DNA of 64,000 nt from Pseudomonas sp. 10-1B (GTDB taxonomy: Bacteria > Pseudomonadota > Gammaproteobacteria > Pseudomonadales > Pseudomonadaceae): NCBI RefSeq assembly GCF_000935045.1, contig NZ_JYKS01000021.1, positions 37,761 through 101,760 on the forward strand. The letters run 5' to 3'. This document shows positions 26,084-34,964 of the stretch, in pieces. The position numbers were made by a program, and so were the translations under genes. Positions within the stretch are counted from its first letter, which is position 1; each line of letters opens with the position of its first letter. The notes under the pieces were generated by a model. That model did not search any database. It saw only the letters and a program-made list of their open reading frames with translations, and had not been told where the DNA came from.

Positions 26084-26206
26084 CTTTGTGGGAGCGGCCT
26101 TGTGTCGCGAAAGGGCCGCAGAGCGGCCCCAGCAAATTCAGCCTTGATGCAAAGATCGTGGGGCCGCCCTACGGCCCTTTCGCGACACAAGGCCGCTCCT
26201 ACAAAG
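26084..26206. repeat. Inverted repeat element with 47-bp arms
   Basis: The arms at 26084-26130 and 26160-26206 pair at all but a few positions around a 29-nt loop. They carry gtgggagcggccttg and gtcgcgaaagggcc. This is a third palindrome type, distinct from the two REP forms, sitting between the convergent regulator and oxidoreductase genes. It could act as a bidirectional terminator. Confidence 0.8.
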
Positions 26207-26221
26207 AGCACTGCAGGATGG

Positions 26222-27232
26222 TTACCAGGTCAGGCAGATCTTGCCGAAATGTCGGTTGCTCTCCTGATAACGGAACGCCTCGACGATCTGTTCCAGCTCG
26301 AAATGCTTGTCCACAACTGGCCGCAAGCCATTGGCATCGATCGCCCGCACCATCGCCTGCTGCTGCGCGCGGCTACCCACCAGCACACCTTGCAGGCGAA
26401 TCTGCCGCACCAGTGCCTGCACCAGCGGCAACTGCCCGGCCACGCCGGTGAGGATACCGATCAGCGACACATGCCCGCCAATGCGTGCCGCAATCATCGA
26501 TTGCTCCAGGGTCGCCGGGCCGCCCACCTCGATCACATGGTCGACACCGCGGTTGCCGGTGAGCTCGCGCGCTTTCTCACCCCAGGCCGGGTTGCTCTTG
26601 TAGTTGATCAAGTGGTCGGCACCCAAAGCCTTCAGCCGCTCCAGCTTGGCATCGCTGGAGGAAGTGGCGATCACCGTGGCGCCCGCCAGCTTGGCGAACT
26701 GCAGGGCGAAAATCGACACACCGCCGGTGCCCTGCACCAGTATCGTGTCGCCGGGCTTGAGGTGATCGTCGCTCATCAGCGCGCGCCAGGCGGTGAGGCC
26801 GGCAGTGGTCAGGGTGGCAGCCTCGGCATGGCTGAAGCCCTTGGGCGCCAGGGTGAACGAGGTGGCGCGCGCGGTCACCTGTTCACGGGCGTAGCCATCG
26901 ATACCATCACCGGGCACCCGGGCAAAGCCCTCGACATTGGCCTGGCCGTCGAGCCAGTCGGGGAAGAAGGTGCTGACCACGTTGTCGCCGACCTGAAACT
27001 CCGTGACGCCAGCCCCCACTGCTACCACTTCGCCAGCGCCATCGGCCATGGGGATGCGCCGCTCACTCGGGCCCCACATGCCACTGACCACGGCAAAGTC
27101 GTGATAGTTGAGGGAGCTGGCGTGCAAGCGCACGGTGATCTCGCCGGCCTGGGGTGCCGGGGCCTCGCTGGTGCCGACCTCGACCTTGTCGTAGCCGCCG
27201 CCGGGCTGAACGTAGATGGCCTTGCTGGTCAT
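26222..27232 (-). CDS. MDR-family NAD(P)-dependent oxidoreductase (quinone oxidoreductase-like)
   Basis: Medium-chain dehydrogenase/reductase of 336 residues: a GroES-like N-terminal half (EITVRLHASSLNYHDFAVVS, GAGEVVAVGAGVTEF) and a Rossmann half (VQGTGGVSIFALQFAKLAGA, ADHLINYK). Database names often say zinc-type alcohol dehydrogenase, but the Cys ligands of the catalytic and structural zinc are absent (the only Cys is near the C-terminus), so it is more like a zinc-free quinone or enoyl reductase. Substrate unknown. It is monocistronic, with a REP pair 3' of the upstream HAD gene. Confidence 0.82.
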   Translation of the reverse strand: MTSKAIYVQPGGGYDKVEVGTSEAPAPQAGEITVRLHASSLNYHDFAVVSGMWGPSERRIPMADGAGEVVAVGAGVTEFQVGDNVVSTFFPDWLDGQANVEGFARVPGDGIDGYAREQVTARATSFTLAPKGFSHAEAATLTTAGLTAWRALMSDDHLKPGDTILVQGTGGVSIFALQFAKLAGATVIATSSSDAKLERLKALGADHLINYKSNPAWGEKARELTGNRGVDHVIEVGGPATLEQSMIAARIGGHVSLIGILTGVAGQLPLVQALVRQIRLQGVLVGSRAQQQAMVRAIDANGLRPVVDKHFELEQIVEAFRYQESNRHFGKICLTW

Positions 27233-27282
27233 GGGTGGGTCTCCGTATCAGGGGAAAGAATGGGGTTCAGCATAGACAGGTC

Positions 27283-27380
27283 TGGCCCTATCGCCGGCAA
27301 GCCGGCTCCCACAGGTATTGCACAAGTCTCAAGACCTGTGATGTCCCGGTGGGAGCTGGCTTGCCGGCGATTGGGCCCGC
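27283..27380. repeat. REP pair (TGG/CCG type)
   Basis: Inverted copies tcgccggcaagccggctccc and gggagctggcttgccggcga, between the HAD gene stop and the oxidoreductase start. Confidence 0.85.
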
Positions 27381-27395
27381 ACAGGCGATACAAAT

Positions 27396-27986
27396 TCAGC
27401 CCAGCATCACCTTCAACGCCCGGCAATCGGCGGCATGCCAATCCACCAGATCCGGCCACGGGTTATCCGGCAAATTCACCAGCACCGTGCGCGCCCCCGC
27501 CGCCCGCCCGCAGTCCAGGTCGAACCGGTAATCCCCCACCATCACCAGCTCGCTCGGCGCCACGCCCCAGGCGCTGGCGATCTTCAACAGCCCATCCGGG
27601 CTCGGCTTCGGCGCCGCCTCGTCACGCCCAAGAATGTGCGCCACCGGGAAGCAGTCCGCCAGGCCGATGGCCTCCAGCGTCACATGCGCCAGCTCACGGG
27701 CATTGCGGGTCAGAATGCCCAGCCGGCAACCGCGCTCGGCCAGCTCGCGCACCAGCTCCACCGCCCCGCTGGCGGCCGTGGAGGCAATCGCCAGATCGCG
27801 CTCGTGCTCCAGCAACCAGGCATGCTTGGCCGCTGCTTCGTTCGCCGGCAACGCCGCCAGGTGGGTGAGAATGTCGTGCTCGGCCGGGATGCCCAGCGCC
27901 ACGCGAATGGCGGCAAAATCGTGCACCGCCACGGTCAGGGTGCCGTCCATGTCGAACACCCAGTTGCGTACCTCGCCCAGACTCAT
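27396..27986 (-). CDS. HAD family hydrolase (phosphatase)
   Basis: A 196-residue HAD phosphatase of the phosphoglycolate-phosphatase-like class. Motif I is FDMDGTL, with a helical cap; motif II is ILTRNA; motif III Lys is in the EAAPKPSPDGL block; motif IV is GDYRFDLDCG. The start at ATG 27986 (MSLGEVRNWV) overlaps the tesB stop by 4 nt (ATGA), so the two genes are coupled; the frame upstream belongs inside tesB. The substrate, a small phosphomonoester, is unknown. Confidence 0.87.
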   Translation of the reverse strand: MSLGEVRNWVFDMDGTLTVAVHDFAAIRVALGIPAEHDILTHLAALPANEAAAKHAWLLEHERDLAIASTAASGAVELVRELAERGCRLGILTRNARELAHVTLEAIGLADCFPVAHILGRDEAAPKPSPDGLLKIASAWGVAPSELVMVGDYRFDLDCGRAAGARTVLVNLPDNPWPDLVDWHAADCRALKVMLG

Positions 27987-28852
27987 GCCCAGTCCTTGCG
28001 ATGACGAATCAAACCTTCCTGGCATGACGACGCCACCAGTTGCCCAGCCTGGTTGAAGATGCTGCCACGGCAGAAACCACGGGCGTTGCCCGCCCAGGGG
28101 CTATCGGTGGCATACAGCAGCCACTCGTCGGCACGCAGGTTGCCGTGGAACCACAGCGAATGGTCAAGGCTGGCGATCTGCATGTCTCGCTGCCACACCG
28201 ACTTGCCATGCGGCAGCAACGCAGTGGTCAGCAGGCCGAAGTCCGAGGCGTAGGCCAGCATGTACTTGTGCAGGGCCGGCACGTCGGGCAGGTTGCCGTC
28301 GGCACGGAACCAGGCGTACTTCACCGGGTCGCCGGGCTTGGGGTTGAAGGGGTCGCGCTCGGTGATCGGGCGGATCTCGATCGGCTTGGCGCACAGCACC
28401 TTGTCGCGAATACGCTCGGGCAACTGCTCGGCCATGGCCTGGGCCAGCTCGACCTCGGTGGGCAGGTTCTCCGGGCCGACTACATCAGGCATCTGTGCCT
28501 GGTGCGCGAAACTTTCTTCGTCGTACTGGAACGACGCGCTGCAGGTGAAGATGGTCTGGCCCTTCTGGATCGCGGTCACCCGCCGGGTGCTGAAGCTGCC
28601 GCCATCGCGCACGCGGTCCACCGAATACACCACCGGCAGGCTGGCATCGCCGGGGCGCAGGAAGTAACCGTGCAACGAATGCACATGGCGTGCGTCCTCG
28701 ACCGTCTGGCTGGCCGCCGACAAGGACTGGCCCAGCACCTGGCCGCCGTACAGCTGGCGGAAGCCCAGGTCCTGGCTGCGTCCACGGAACAGGTTCTCCT
28801 CGATGGGCTCGAGGCTCAATAGGTCGACCAAGTCGTCCAACACATGACTCAT
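27983..28852 (-). CDS. tesB: Acyl-CoA thioesterase II
   Basis: Double-hotdog thioesterase hydrolysing medium- and long-chain acyl-CoA, 289 residues (E. coli TesB 286). The sequence shows FRGRSQDLGFRQLYGGQVLGQ, LHGYFLRPGDAS, the Asp in SLDHSLWFHG, and the C-terminal GFCRGSIFNQAGQLVASSCQEG with the catalytic Gln and the Ser/Thr region. The start at ATG 28852 gives the canonical MSHVLDDLVDLL beginning. It is followed with overlap by the HAD gene. Confidence 0.93.
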   Translation of the reverse strand: MSHVLDDLVDLLSLEPIEENLFRGRSQDLGFRQLYGGQVLGQSLSAASQTVEDARHVHSLHGYFLRPGDASLPVVYSVDRVRDGGSFSTRRVTAIQKGQTIFTCSASFQYDEESFAHQAQMPDVVGPENLPTEVELAQAMAEQLPERIRDKVLCAKPIEIRPITERDPFNPKPGDPVKYAWFRADGNLPDVPALHKYMLAYASDFGLLTTALLPHGKSVWQRDMQIASLDHSLWFHGNLRADEWLLYATDSPWAGNARGFCRGSIFNQAGQLVASSCQEGLIRHRKDWA

Positions 28853-28865
28853 CGGGGGTTCTCCA

Positions 28866-28930
28866 TAGGAGCGAGCCTTGCTCGCGATGCGCCGCCGGGC
28901 GGCGCTCGATCTAACAGGCGCTGAACATGT
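28866..28930. repeat. Single arm of the long-inverted-repeat element family
   Basis: About 65 nt (taggagcgagccttgctcgc, atgcgccg, ggcggcgctcgat, aggcgctga) match one arm of the elements at 34711 and 47306. No partner arm is nearby, so this is a solo copy. Confidence 0.7.
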
Positions 28931-28997
28931 CGCGACAAGCGCCTTGCGTGGGGAAATGATACAGGGTTTGTCATTCGCGCCGGGCATGGCCGTGCAT

Positions 28998-29567
28998 TCA
29001 GGCGCGCAGGGTCCGTTCCCAGTGCGCACGGTCTATGCGGTACAGCACATGCGGGCGCAGCGGGTGGCCGACGGGCAGGCGAGGGTGTTCGAAGCTGCCG
29101 TCCAGGTCCTGCTGCATGCCGATGGCCTGCATGACCTTCTGCGATGGCAGGTTGCTCTCGCTAGTGAACGACACCACCTCTTCCAGACGCAATTGGGCGA
29201 AAGCACAACGCAGGCAGGTCCACGCCGCCTCGCTGGCAAAACCCAGGCCCCAGTGACGCCGCGCCAGGCGCCAGCCGATTTCCACCGCCGGGGCGAAGGG
29301 CGCATCGAAGTTGACGTTGAGCAGCCCAGTCATACCGATGAACGCGCCGCTGTCCTTGCGCTCCAGCGCCCACAGGCCAAAGCCGTATTCGTTGAAATGC
29401 CCGCGCACTCGACCGATCAGGGCGGCCGCCTCCAGGCGCGTCAAGGGCGCCGGGAAGTAGCGCATCACCTGCGGGTCGGCGCACAACGCAGCGAACTCGC
29501 GCAGGTCGTCGTCGTGCCATTGGCGTAGCACCAGCCGTGCGCTTTCCAGTTGGAGGATAGGGGTCAT
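28998..29567 (-). CDS. GNAT family N-acetyltransferase (RimJ/RimL-like)
   Basis: A 189-residue Acetyltransf_3-type protein. It begins LESARLVLRQWHDDDLREF; the acetyl-CoA binding motif A region is RRHWGLGFASEA followed by the FTSESNLPSQKVMQAIGM block typical of RimJ/RimL-like enzymes. It may acetylate a ribosomal protein N-terminus or a small molecule; the target is unknown. Monocistronic, divergent from the HDAC-like gene. Confidence 0.85.
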   Translation of the reverse strand: MTPILQLESARLVLRQWHDDDLREFAALCADPQVMRYFPAPLTRLEAAALIGRVRGHFNEYGFGLWALERKDSGAFIGMTGLLNVNFDAPFAPAVEIGWRLARRHWGLGFASEAAWTCLRCAFAQLRLEEVVSFTSESNLPSQKVMQAIGMQQDLDGSFEHPRLPVGHPLRPHVLYRIDRAHWERTLRA

Positions 29568-29722
29568 CGGGCGTACTCCGGTTTTACCGTCCTGCAGTTT
29601 ACAGCGTAGGCGCGGGCGCGGATTTCACCCAGCTGAAGCAGTTGGGCCTGGACAGCCCAGCTCTCCCACAGCAGCCATCAGCCATGGCAAGATCGGCACT
29701 GGCCCTGATTACGACCCCATCC

Positions 29723-30637
29723 ATGCCGTTGCCACTGATCTACCACGAAGACTACAGCCCGGAGTTCCCCGCCGAACACCGCTTCCCGATGGACAAATTC
29801 CGCCTGCTGCACGACCACCTGGTCGACAGCGGGTTGACCACCGACCAGGCGCTGCTACGCCCGGATATCTGCCCCAACGACATCCTCGCCCTGGCCCACG
29901 ACCGCGGCTACATCGAGCGCTACATGAACGGCGAGCTGTCGCGCGAGGACCAACGCCGCCTCGGCCTGCCCTGGAGCGAAGCCCTGGCCCGGCGCACCGT
30001 GCGCGCAGTCGGCGGTTCGCTGCTGAGCGCCGAAATGGCGCTGCAACATGGCATCGCCTGCCACCTCGCCGGTGGCACCCACCACGCCCATTACGACCAC
30101 CCTGCTGGCTTCTGCATCTTCAACGACCTGGCCGTGATCAGCCGCTACCTGCTGGAAGCGGGCCGGGTGCACCGGGTGCTGATCTTCGACTGCGACGTGC
30201 ACCAGGGCGACGGCACCGCCCGCATCCTGCACGACACACCAGACGCCATCACCGTATCGCTGCATTGCGAACAGAACTTCCCGGCCCGCAAGGCGCAAAG
30301 CGACTGGGACATCCCCCTGCCCCGTGGCATGGGCGACACGGCTTACCTGAAGGTGGTGGACGACGCCCTCAACTACTTGCTGCCGCTCTATCGACCCGAC
30401 CTGGTGCTGTATGACGCCGGGGTCGATGTGCACAAGGACGACGCCCTGGGCTACCTGCAACTGACCGACGCCGGCCTGGCCGCACGTGACGAAGCTGTGT
30501 TGCGCCACTGCCTGGGCCGTGACATTCCGGTGGTCGGCGTGATCGGCGGCGGCTATAGCAAGGACCGCGAAGCCCTGGCCAGGCGCCATGGCATCCTTCA
30601 CCACAGCGCGGCGCGCGTCATCGGTTGTTCACAATGA
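29723..30637 (+). CDS. Histone deacetylase-like amidohydrolase
   Basis: Zinc-dependent deacetylase fold of the HDAC/acetylpolyamine amidohydrolase superfamily, 304 residues. The active site is intact: the His pair and Gly loop in GGTHHAHYDHPAGFCIFND, zinc ligands in FDCDVHQGDGTA, and the second Asp in YDAGVDVHKDDALGYL. I start at ATG 29723 (MPLPLIYHEDYSP) because homology begins there; the frame is open for 27 codons upstream. The substrate is not predictable; bacterial relatives deacetylate polyamines or other small molecules. Confidence 0.87.
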   Translation: MPLPLIYHEDYSPEFPAEHRFPMDKFRLLHDHLVDSGLTTDQALLRPDICPNDILALAHDRGYIERYMNGELSREDQRRLGLPWSEALARRTVRAVGGSLLSAEMALQHGIACHLAGGTHHAHYDHPAGFCIFNDLAVISRYLLEAGRVHRVLIFDCDVHQGDGTARILHDTPDAITVSLHCEQNFPARKAQSDWDIPLPRGMGDTAYLKVVDDALNYLLPLYRPDLVLYDAGVDVHKDDALGYLQLTDAGLAARDEAVLRHCLGRDIPVVGVIGGGYSKDREALARRHGILHHSAARVIGCSQ

Positions 30638-30785
30638 CTGTGGAGCCGCTTGTGGATAACCTGCGGGAAAGGCGCTGCAGCCCCTGGTGGACAAGGCCTG
30701 CAGACTACTGATCATTTTTTGAGCAGTGCTTCCACAGGCGGCGCTGCGTTAGAATGCGCGTCTTTTCCACAGCCCGCTGGCCACC

Positions 30786-32027
30786 ATGTCCGATCTGAAC
30801 CCCGCCTCCCCTCCCCTCGCTGCCGTCATCGGCGCTGGCCCCGCCGGCCTGATGGCCGCCGAAGCACTGGCCCAGGCAGGCCTGGCGGTCGAGGTGTTCG
30901 ATGCCATGCCCTCGGTGGGCCGCAAGTTCCTGCTGGCGGGTGTCGGCGGCATGAACATCACCCATTCCGAGCCCTACCCGGCGTTCGTTGCCCGCTATGC
31001 CGAGCGCCAGGACGAAATCGACGCGCTGCTGCGCGACTTCGGCGCCGACGCCTTACGCCATTGGATTCACGGCCTGGGCATCGAGACCTTCGTCGGCACC
31101 TCGGGCCGGGTTTTCCCCACCGACATGAAAGCCGCGCCGCTACTGCGCGCCTGGCTCAAGCGCCTGCGCGAGACAGGGGTAGTTATCCACACCCGCCATC
31201 GTTGGTTGGGCTGGACTGACGACGGAGCCTTGCGGATTGCTTATCCACAGGGCGAACGGCTGGTGAAGGCCGCCGTCGTGGTATTGGCGCTGGGTGGCGG
31301 CAGTTGGGCACGCCTGGGCTCCGACGGCAGCTGGCAACCGTTGCTGGCCGAACGGGCTGTGGATATCTCACCTTTGCAACCAAGCAACTGCGGTTTTGAA
31401 GTGGCAGGCTGGAGCACGCTGCTCAAGGACAAGTTCGCTGGCGCGCCGTTGAAGAACATCGCCCTCAGCGTCCCCGGCAGCGCGCCGCGCAAGGGCGAAT
31501 TCATCCTCACCGCGCAAGGTGTGGAAGGCAGCCTGGTGTATGCCTGGTCGGCGGCGGTGCGTGAGGCCATCAACCGTGAAGGCGAAGGGGTGTTGCTGCT
31601 CGACCTGCTGCCGGACAAGCCTGTGGACAAGATTGCCCAGGCACTGGCCAAGCCACGCGGTTCACGCTCCATGGCCAAGCATCTGCACAGCCAGCTGGGG
31701 ATCGATGGGGTCAAGGCCGCGCTGCTGCGCGAGCTGACCGCTCAGGCGACCTTTGCTGACCCGGATGCGCTGGCAAAGGCAATCAAGGCGTTGCCGATCA
31801 AGCTGGTGCGTACGCGGCCGCTGGATGAAGCGATCAGTAGCGCGGGCGGGGTGCGCTTCGAGGGGCTGGATGAAGGGTTGATGCTCAAGGGGATGCCGGG
31901 GGTGTTCTGTGCCGGCGAGATGCTGGACTGGGAGGCACCTACCGGGGGGTATTTGCTGACGGCATGCTTCGCCAGTGGCTTGCGCGCCGGGCGGGCGGCG
32001 GCGGATTGGGTTACGCGGGTTTCCTGA
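30786..32027 (+). CDS. TIGR03862-type NAD(P)/FAD-dependent flavoprotein (HI0933/BaiN family)
   Basis: A 413-residue flavoprotein. The N-terminal dinucleotide fold is AVIGAGPAGLMAAEALAQAG; it is followed by the family hallmark GRKFLLAGVGGMNITHSEP and, C-terminally, SSAGGVRFEGLDEGLMLKG and GVFCAGEMLDWEAPTGGYLL. The reaction is unknown for the family; relatives include a bile-acid reductase. It precedes a REP cluster at a convergent junction with rhlE. Confidence 0.85.
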   Translation: MSDLNPASPPLAAVIGAGPAGLMAAEALAQAGLAVEVFDAMPSVGRKFLLAGVGGMNITHSEPYPAFVARYAERQDEIDALLRDFGADALRHWIHGLGIETFVGTSGRVFPTDMKAAPLLRAWLKRLRETGVVIHTRHRWLGWTDDGALRIAYPQGERLVKAAVVVLALGGGSWARLGSDGSWQPLLAERAVDISPLQPSNCGFEVAGWSTLLKDKFAGAPLKNIALSVPGSAPRKGEFILTAQGVEGSLVYAWSAAVREAINREGEGVLLLDLLPDKPVDKIAQALAKPRGSRSMAKHLHSQLGIDGVKAALLRELTAQATFADPDALAKAIKALPIKLVRTRPLDEAISSAGGVRFEGLDEGLMLKGMPGVFCAGEMLDWEAPTGGYLLTACFASGLRAGRAAADWVTRVS

Positions 32028-32035
32028 CAGATTGC

Positions 32036-32209
32036 CGGGGCTGCTTTGCAGCCCATCGCCGGCAAGCCAGCTCCCACAGGGATCGCCTCAGGGCTGACAG
32101 TGCCCTTGCCAGAAACCATAGAATCTCCCACAGGGCCCGCGCAATTCTCAAGATTAGCGCGGTCCCTGTGGGAGCTGGCTTGCCGGCGATGGGCCGCAAA
32201 GCGGCCCCA
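32036..32209. repeat. REP cluster between convergent flavoprotein and rhlE genes
   Basis: Inverted TGG/CCG REPs (atcgccggcaagccagctccc and gggagctggcttgccggcgat), with a partial copy between. The outer ends form small hairpins (gggctgctttgcagccc, gggccgcaaagcggccc). Likely a bidirectional transcription stop. Confidence 0.85.
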
Positions 32210-32215
32210 ACAATC

Positions 32216-33547
32216 TCAAGGCTTACGCTTGCGCGGCCCACCATTGAAGCTCGGCACCTTGCGCACCGCCTTCACCGCCGGTTCCGCATTCCCCGCCTCG
32301 GCACTGTCCATCCAGCGCCCCAGCCCACGCTTGGCGCTGTTCTCTTTCGGCTTCTTGGGCTTCTTCGGCTTCTTGATCACCTGGCCACTGGCATCAGTCA
32401 TCGGCACCCGGTGATCAGGGATGAAATCCGGCTCTTCATGGCGCGGCAAGGTCTGCCGGGTCAGCACCTCAATAGACGCCAGCAACTGCACCTCATCCGC
32501 GCACACCAGCGAAATCGCCTCGCCCTTGTTACCGGCACGCCCGGTACGCCCGATGCGGTGCACGTAATCCTCGGCAACGATCGGCAAATCGAGGTTGACC
32601 ACCAATGGCAGGTCGTCGATATCCAGGCCGCGGGCCGCCACATCGGTCGCCACCAGCACCTGCACCTCGCGGGCCTTGAAGCTGTCCAGCGCACGCTGGC
32701 GGGTAGCCTGGGGGCGGTCACCGTGGATGCCGTCGGCATTCACACCCTCTGCCAGCAAGCGCTCCACCAGCTGGTCGACGCCATTGCGGGTCTTGGCGAA
32801 CACCAGCACCTGCTTCCAGCGCTGCTTGCGCAGCAGGTGGCAGAACAGGTCTACCTTGCGCTTTTTATCCACAGGCACCAACCACTGCTTGACGCTGGTG
32901 GCCGTGGCATTGCGCGGGCTGACTTCGATGCTCAGCGGGTCATTCAGGGCCAGCCCCGCCAACAGGCGGATCTGCTCGGAGAAAGTGGCGGAGAACAGCA
33001 GCGTCTGGCGCTTGCGCGGCAGCGCGGCGTACACCGACTGCAGCTCTTCGGCAAAGCCCAGGTCGAGCATGCGGTCGGCTTCGTCCAGCACCAGGGTCTG
33101 CACCTGGTTGAACTTCACCGCGTTCTGCCGGAACAGATCGAGCAAGCGGCCCGGGGTGGCCACCAGCACGTCGACACCACGGCGCAGGCGCATCATCTGC
33201 GGGTTGATGCTGACCCCGCCATACACCGCGTAAGTGCTCAACGGCAGGTTCTCGGCGTACTCGCGCACGTTGTTGTGCACCTGCTCGGCCAGCTCACGGG
33301 TGGGTACCAGCACCAGCGCGCGGATCGAGTTGCTGGCCACTTTCTCGCCTTCCAGCGCCAGGCGCTGCAGTACGGGCAGGGCAAAGCCCGCGGTCTTGCC
33401 GGTGCCGGTCTGGGCCGCGGCCATCAGGTCGCGGCCGGCCAGCGCGGCGGGGATGGCCTTGGCCTGCACCGGGGTCGGGGTGGTGTAGTCCAGCTGCTGC
33501 AGGGTGCGCAGCAGCGGTTCGATCAGACCGAGTTTGGCGAAATTCAT
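32216..33547 (-). CDS. rhlE: DEAD-box ATP-dependent RNA helicase RhlE
   Basis: A 443-residue DEAD-box helicase. The Q motif (YTTPTPVQAKAIPAAL) is at about residues 21-36, Walker A AQTGTGKT at 45-52, PTRELAEQ at 82-89, DEAD at 155-158, then SAT, and the C-terminal half ends its motifs with HRIGRTGRAG. The basic tail (KKPKKPKKPK) is typical of RhlE and binds structured RNA; the family works in ribosome assembly and RNA decay. The start is ATG 33547 (MNFAKLGL). It follows the EamA gene on the same strand with a 55-nt gap. Confidence 0.92.
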   Translation of the reverse strand: MNFAKLGLIEPLLRTLQQLDYTTPTPVQAKAIPAALAGRDLMAAAQTGTGKTAGFALPVLQRLALEGEKVASNSIRALVLVPTRELAEQVHNNVREYAENLPLSTYAVYGGVSINPQMMRLRRGVDVLVATPGRLLDLFRQNAVKFNQVQTLVLDEADRMLDLGFAEELQSVYAALPRKRQTLLFSATFSEQIRLLAGLALNDPLSIEVSPRNATATSVKQWLVPVDKKRKVDLFCHLLRKQRWKQVLVFAKTRNGVDQLVERLLAEGVNADGIHGDRPQATRQRALDSFKAREVQVLVATDVAARGLDIDDLPLVVNLDLPIVAEDYVHRIGRTGRAGNKGEAISLVCADEVQLLASIEVLTRQTLPRHEEPDFIPDHRVPMTDASGQVIKKPKKPKKPKENSAKRGLGRWMDSAEAGNAEPAVKAVRKVPSFNGGPRKRKP

Positions 33548-33602
33548 GGCAATACCGTCAGGGGGTTCAGCGAAGGCGGCAAGTTTACCGCATCGCCCCT
33601 GC

Positions 33603-34523
33603 CTACTTGCAGATTTCACCTTTCAGCGGTTGCTCAGCCTCGGGGGCCTTGCGCCACTGCGGCAGGCCGATCAGCACCACCGCACCGATGATCACCGCCA
33701 TGGCCACGCACTCTTCGGCACCGATCTGCTCACCGGCGAAGATGATACCCAGCAACACGGCCACCGCCGGGTTGACGTAGGCATAACTGGTGGCGGCTGC
33801 CGGGCGTACATGCTTGAGCAAGTACATGTAGGCACTGAACGCCAGGATCGAGCCGAAGAACACCAGGTAGGCCAGCGCGCCCCAGCCAGCGGCGGTGGGC
33901 ATCTGCGTCATGCGTTCGCCAGACAGCACGCTGCCGAGCAGCAGCACTGCGCCCCCCACCAGCATTTCGGCAGCGCTGGCCATGGGCCCCTGGGGCAGCG
34001 GCAAGGCCTTGCTCCACACCGAGCCGAATGCCCACGACGCCGCCGCAAAGATGATCAGCGCCGCGCCAATCGGGCTGGCCTGCAGGTTGGAACCCAGGTT
34101 CAGCAGGCCGATACCCACCAGCCCGAGGGCGATCCCCGCCCACTCCAGCTTCGAGTTGCGGTGCCCGAACAACAGGCCGAACAGCAAGGTGAACAGCGGC
34201 ACCGTCGCCACGGCCAGCGCCGCCACGCCCGAAGCCACGCCGGCATGCTCGGCCACGGTGACACCGCCGTTGCCGCAACTGAGCAGCAAAAAGCCGATCG
34301 CCCCCGCCGCCCGCCACTGCGGCCAGGTCGGTGCCGGCACACCGCGCCAGCGCAAGAAGCCATACAGCAGGCCACCGGCGATGAGGAAGCGCACACCTGC
34401 CATGAGCATCGGTGGCCAACTCTCGACGCCAATGCGAATGAACAGGTAGGTAGAGCCCCAGACCAGATACAAGGCCAGGAACGCGCCGATGAGCAGCAAG
34501 GGGAAACGACGGGAGGCAGACAT
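33603..34523 (-). CDS. EamA-family drug/metabolite exporter (YedA-like)
   Basis: A 306-residue DMT-superfamily permease with ten helices in two EamA repeats (first repeat LYLVWGSTYLFIRIGVESWPP; second repeat from about SWAFGSVWSKALPLPQG, ending LLGIIFAGEQIGAEECVAM). It resembles YedA. It probably exports an amino acid or metabolite. The start at ATG 34523 (MSASRRFPLL) has GGGAGG a few bases upstream; an ATG three codons earlier is less well placed. Confidence 0.85.
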   Translation of the reverse strand: MSASRRFPLLLIGAFLALYLVWGSTYLFIRIGVESWPPMLMAGVRFLIAGGLLYGFLRWRGVPAPTWPQWRAAGAIGFLLLSCGNGGVTVAEHAGVASGVAALAVATVPLFTLLFGLLFGHRNSKLEWAGIALGLVGIGLLNLGSNLQASPIGAALIIFAAASWAFGSVWSKALPLPQGPMASAAEMLVGGAVLLLGSVLSGERMTQMPTAAGWGALAYLVFFGSILAFSAYMYLLKHVRPAAATSYAYVNPAVAVLLGIIFAGEQIGAEECVAMAVIIGAVVLIGLPQWRKAPEAEQPLKGEICK

Positions 34524-34710
34524 GGGAAACACTCGAAATCCGTTTACGGGTGATTCAGTTTAAGGGGCTGCCTGGGTGAGCATAAGTTACAAAATGGCTT
34601 GAAATGAGCGGCACACTTTTGGTGCGGTCGGCTTTGGGAATGTGTTGCGCAGGTCCCTGTGGGAGATTCTGTGGTTTCTGGCAATGGCATAAGCTCGCCA
34701 CGCCATCTTC

Positions 34711-34957
34711 AGCGCCTGTGAGATCGAGCGCCGCCCGCGCGGCGCATCGCGAGCTGGCGCTCGCTCCTACGTTTGTTTCGGGCCAGTGAAGCCTGTGACA
34801 GGCGCGCGCGACCGCCTGGTTCGTACGACGCGATATCGAGCCATGCGCCAAGGCGTCCGCGCGAAAATCCCACAGAAATAATTGGCCCGAAACAAACGTA
34901 GGAGCGAGCGCCAGCTCGCGATGCGCCGCACGGGCGGCGCTCGATCTCACAGGCGCT
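34711..34957. repeat. Long inverted repeat element A (75-bp arms)
   Basis: The arms 34711-34785 and 34883-34957 are reverse complements at 74 of 75 positions, around a 97-nt centre. The outer part (AGCGCCTGTGAGATCGAGCG, then CGCCCGCGCGGCGCATCGCG) and the inner TTTGTTTCGGGCCA are shared with element B at 47306. No transposase is present. Short frames across it look like translated repeat, not protein. It occupies most of the 34524-34964 gap. Confidence 0.9.
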
Positions 34958-34964
34958 GCATATC

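Noticed and set aside
34555..34950. Short hypothetical frames inside inverted-repeat element A
   Set aside because: They translate the repeat arms (RAGGARSHRR-like strings appear at every copy), not a conserved protein.
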